Of a stretch of DNA of 12,599 nt, positions 10,496-12,599 are shown piece after piece. Location of the stretch: positions 1-12,599 of the forward strand of contig JNEM01015546.1 in assembly GCA_000697335.1 (NCBI GenBank), read 5' to 3'. Position 1 is the first letter of the stretch. Each line of letters starts with the position of its first letter. The position numbers and the translations under genes were made by a program. The notes under the pieces were generated by a model, which was not told where the DNA came from, made no database searches, and worked only from the letters and a program-made list of their open reading frames with translations. This stretch comes from Conidiobolus incongruus B7586. Lineage: Eukaryota; Entomophthoromycota; Entomophthoromycetes; Entomophthorales; Conidiobolaceae.

Positions 10496-11946
10496 TTTCA
10501 AAATAATATTATATTAGATAATTTGATATGAATCAATAATTTAATCAGATTTGAGTTGAAATCAAGTCATTTGATTAAATTAAAAGAATATATATGAATT
10601 GATCATTATTGTTATATATAAGATACAAATAGATTTAAAATATATAATATATCATGACTAAATTACAAAATTATAATCTGAACTAGATTATTAAGTTTTC
10701 AGTAATATTGCCACTTATTATCATATATTTGCAACAAACACTTTGATAAATTAGGGATATTTTTGATACAAAACTAACTTTAATTCAAACAAATCAAATT
10801 GAATAACTATAAATTAAGCAGGTACCATATTCATATAATATAACATATATGTCCCAATTATTTTTTGTGTAGTAATAAATAATAAAGGCTGATTTAATTT
10901 TCAATATTCAAAAGTTTAAAAATTGGTTAAAATAAATAATTATAAAAAATAGTCAAAATAATTCTTATATGTTTGAAATAAAAATTTGTTTGTTTTTTGA
11001 ACTTAAAAATAAATATGATTTTCAATAAAATAGTGATAGATCATATATTATAAAATATATAGATAATCAAGCATTATAATTTCTGATTTTAAATTTCATT
11101 TTTATTTGAATTTCTCAATATAAATGTCATCATAAATCAATCAAGCTTTAATTAATTAATAATTATTTAAGTAATATTACTGATACATATTTTTTCAGCT
11201 TTTGCTATCTCTAGTAATTATATAATGATATATACAAATACAATATTTGAATAATAATTAATTAAACAAGTTAATATAATTGCAAAAATATACTTAATAA
11301 TATATGTAATTGACTCTTATTTTAGTATTATAATATCAGGCAATAATTTTTTATTATCAAAAAATTAACAAAATTTTATTCAGTATAGAAAATTAGGAAT
11401 ATTAGTAAAAAACAAAAAAAACAATAAAAAATTATAATGAAATTGATTGTCAAATACAGTAATAGTAAATGTATTAATCAACCAACGAATTCTTAAAAAA
11501 TTGTTAAATAATCTGGATGAATACAAATTTCAAATATTAATAGTTAGGTTTTTACTTTTTTTGTCCTAAATTTTAAATTACACCAAATTAACTAATTCAA
11601 AATATCATTTATGAGAGATATCAGATTGGTAGAATGTTAAATAATTTTAAGTATAATCATTATAAATTAGAGATCAGTTTTTTGATTAATGAGCAAATAT
11701 ATGCAAAATATTTTAGCTAAAAAATTTAATAAAATGTTGAAATCAGAAAACAAGAAAATAAAACTTTAATATATAATCCAAGTATATGTATTTTTTAAAA
11801 TATTATAAGAATATATTATTTAAGCATTTTTACTATTTTATAAGATTTAATAGATCCCAAAAATATAACTATTAAATATATTAATGAAAATAATATTAAT
11901 AAAAAAAATATTGGAATTAAATTATATATTATTGATTTTAAATATA
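10496..11946. other. AT-rich spacer between the two mariner copies
   Basis: This is near-pure A/T DNA with no long open frame, exon-like island or recognisable RNA. I found no additional mariner coding remnants. The last two bases before 11947 are the TA expected to flank the second copy. Confidence 0.6.
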
Positions 11947-12185
11947 TTACCATAGAATTGAAAAAATAGGAAATTTTTTAATTTCTGATTTTTCAAACAT
12001 ATTATTAGTTTCAAATAAAAAAATATATACAAAACAAATTAGAAAATAAACAGTTTTGAATTATATATATATATAATATTTTTTTGATTAAAAAGATAAT
12101 TTTTTAAAATTAATTGTTTAATTTAATTATACTTAAATTAAATAATAACCATCAAAAGTTTTTTATTTTAATATTAGTAAAACTT
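11947..12185 (+). mobile_element. 5' fragment of a second mariner copy
   Basis: From TTACC at 11947, preceded by TA, the sequence follows the left 230 bases of the full element at 9192, matching at roughly four bases in five by eye. Shared strings include TTTTTTAATTTCTGATTTTT and CATCAAAAGTTTTTTATTTT. The ATG that opens the transposase in the other copy is ATA here, and other differences such as ATTTTGGTATT against ATTTTAATATT also lower G+C. Similarity stops abruptly after GTAAAACTT near 12185, where an unrelated sequence begins. The rest of the copy is not in the window; it was either lost or continues beyond the inserted sequence. Confidence 0.82.
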
Positions 12186-12599
12186 GTTAAGAGACTAGTT
12201 CTCTAAATTCTTATATACACTTTATATAATCCAATTAACTATAAATTATATGATTAATTTATACTTATATAGTTAAATTAATTGTATAAATAGTATTAAA
12301 TTATCTAATAAACTAGGTTCCTCTTTTTCCTCTCAATTCTTACTATTTTTACCTTTACACTATTTCTAAGATTGAGACTATATTCTGTTGATATTGTAGG
12401 ATATTGGCACTACCTAATATAAATCTTAATATATCGGTGACTCATCCTAGTTCGAAGCTTAATTAAACTTTGTTTACACTTGCACACTACAGCCACGTTA
12501 TATTACCATGTTCTGCGCCACACTACTTTTATATTAAGTCTTCCTCTGCACTATATTGGTTTAACTACCACTATGCTTACATAGTAGCAGTGACAAAAC
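12185..12599 (+). mobile_element. Inserted sequence resembling an LTR retroelement end, cut by window
   Basis: The sequence that interrupts the second mariner copy begins TGTTAAGAGACTAGTTCTCT, the TG start typical of LTRs, and contains a near-palindrome GAGACTAGTTCTC at 12191-12204. About 100 bases in is TATAAATAG (12285-12293), followed by a CT-rich stretch at 12320-12334, a layout that fits a promoter and transcript start in an LTR. It is distinctly richer in G+C than its surroundings, which suggests a younger arrival. No coding domain, far LTR or target duplication can be seen before the window ends, so family (copia or gypsy) and wholeness are undetermined. It could equally be another class of element. 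Confidence 0.35.
12570..12585 (+). other. Perfect 6-bp hairpin near the right edge
   Basis: ACTATG and CATAGT flank the loop CTTA, giving a perfect six-pair stem in the inserted sequence. It could be a structured leader feature or may be chance; there is too little sequence beyond it to judge. Confidence 0.3.

Overview
The window is extremely AT-rich (roughly four bases in five are A or T) and looks like a gene-poor piece of a eukaryotic, most likely fungal, nuclear genome. Two things point to a fungus. The best-supported gene (6638-7149) reads as an AIM19-family mitochondrial protein, a family I know from fungi. The genes carry short spliceosomal introns (about 50-65 nt) with GTA-type donors and, in one case, a TACTAAC branch site. 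Genes end at ordinary stops (TAA, TGA), so the standard code fits. Exons and coding-like islands are visibly richer in G+C than the spacers.

Layout. 1-2230 is near-pure A/T spacer with no supportable gene. 2234-3884 (minus) is a multi-exon gene: the first intron is clear, and two long downstream open frames join in phase to give a model of 434 residues with one membrane segment, lumenal-type glycosylation sequons and a small internal repeat. A TATA box lies upstream at 3960-3966. 4099-4290, 5484-5764, 6136-6340 and 8237-8495 (all minus) are coding-like islands that probably hold small or partial intron-split genes; none is recognised and none is fully resolved. 6638-7149 (plus) is the AIM19-like gene with two introns. 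7150-8236 and 10496-11946 are spacers.

The right third is transposon territory. 9192-10493 is a complete but dead mariner element: 1302 bp, TA target duplication, degenerate terminal inverted repeats, and a 344-codon transposase frame with no indel but 11 stops. Most of the stops I can align fall where mariner proteins carry Trp or Gln, and the third catalytic Asp has become Asn, so the decay ran mainly C:G to T:A. The 5' end of a second copy starts at 11947 and is cut at about 12185, where a different, less AT-rich sequence begins that resembles the end of an LTR retroelement and runs off the window.

Nothing here forms a pathway or operon. The window is best read as two reasonably defined host genes plus uncertain small ones, set in AT-rich DNA that has collected decaying mobile elements.
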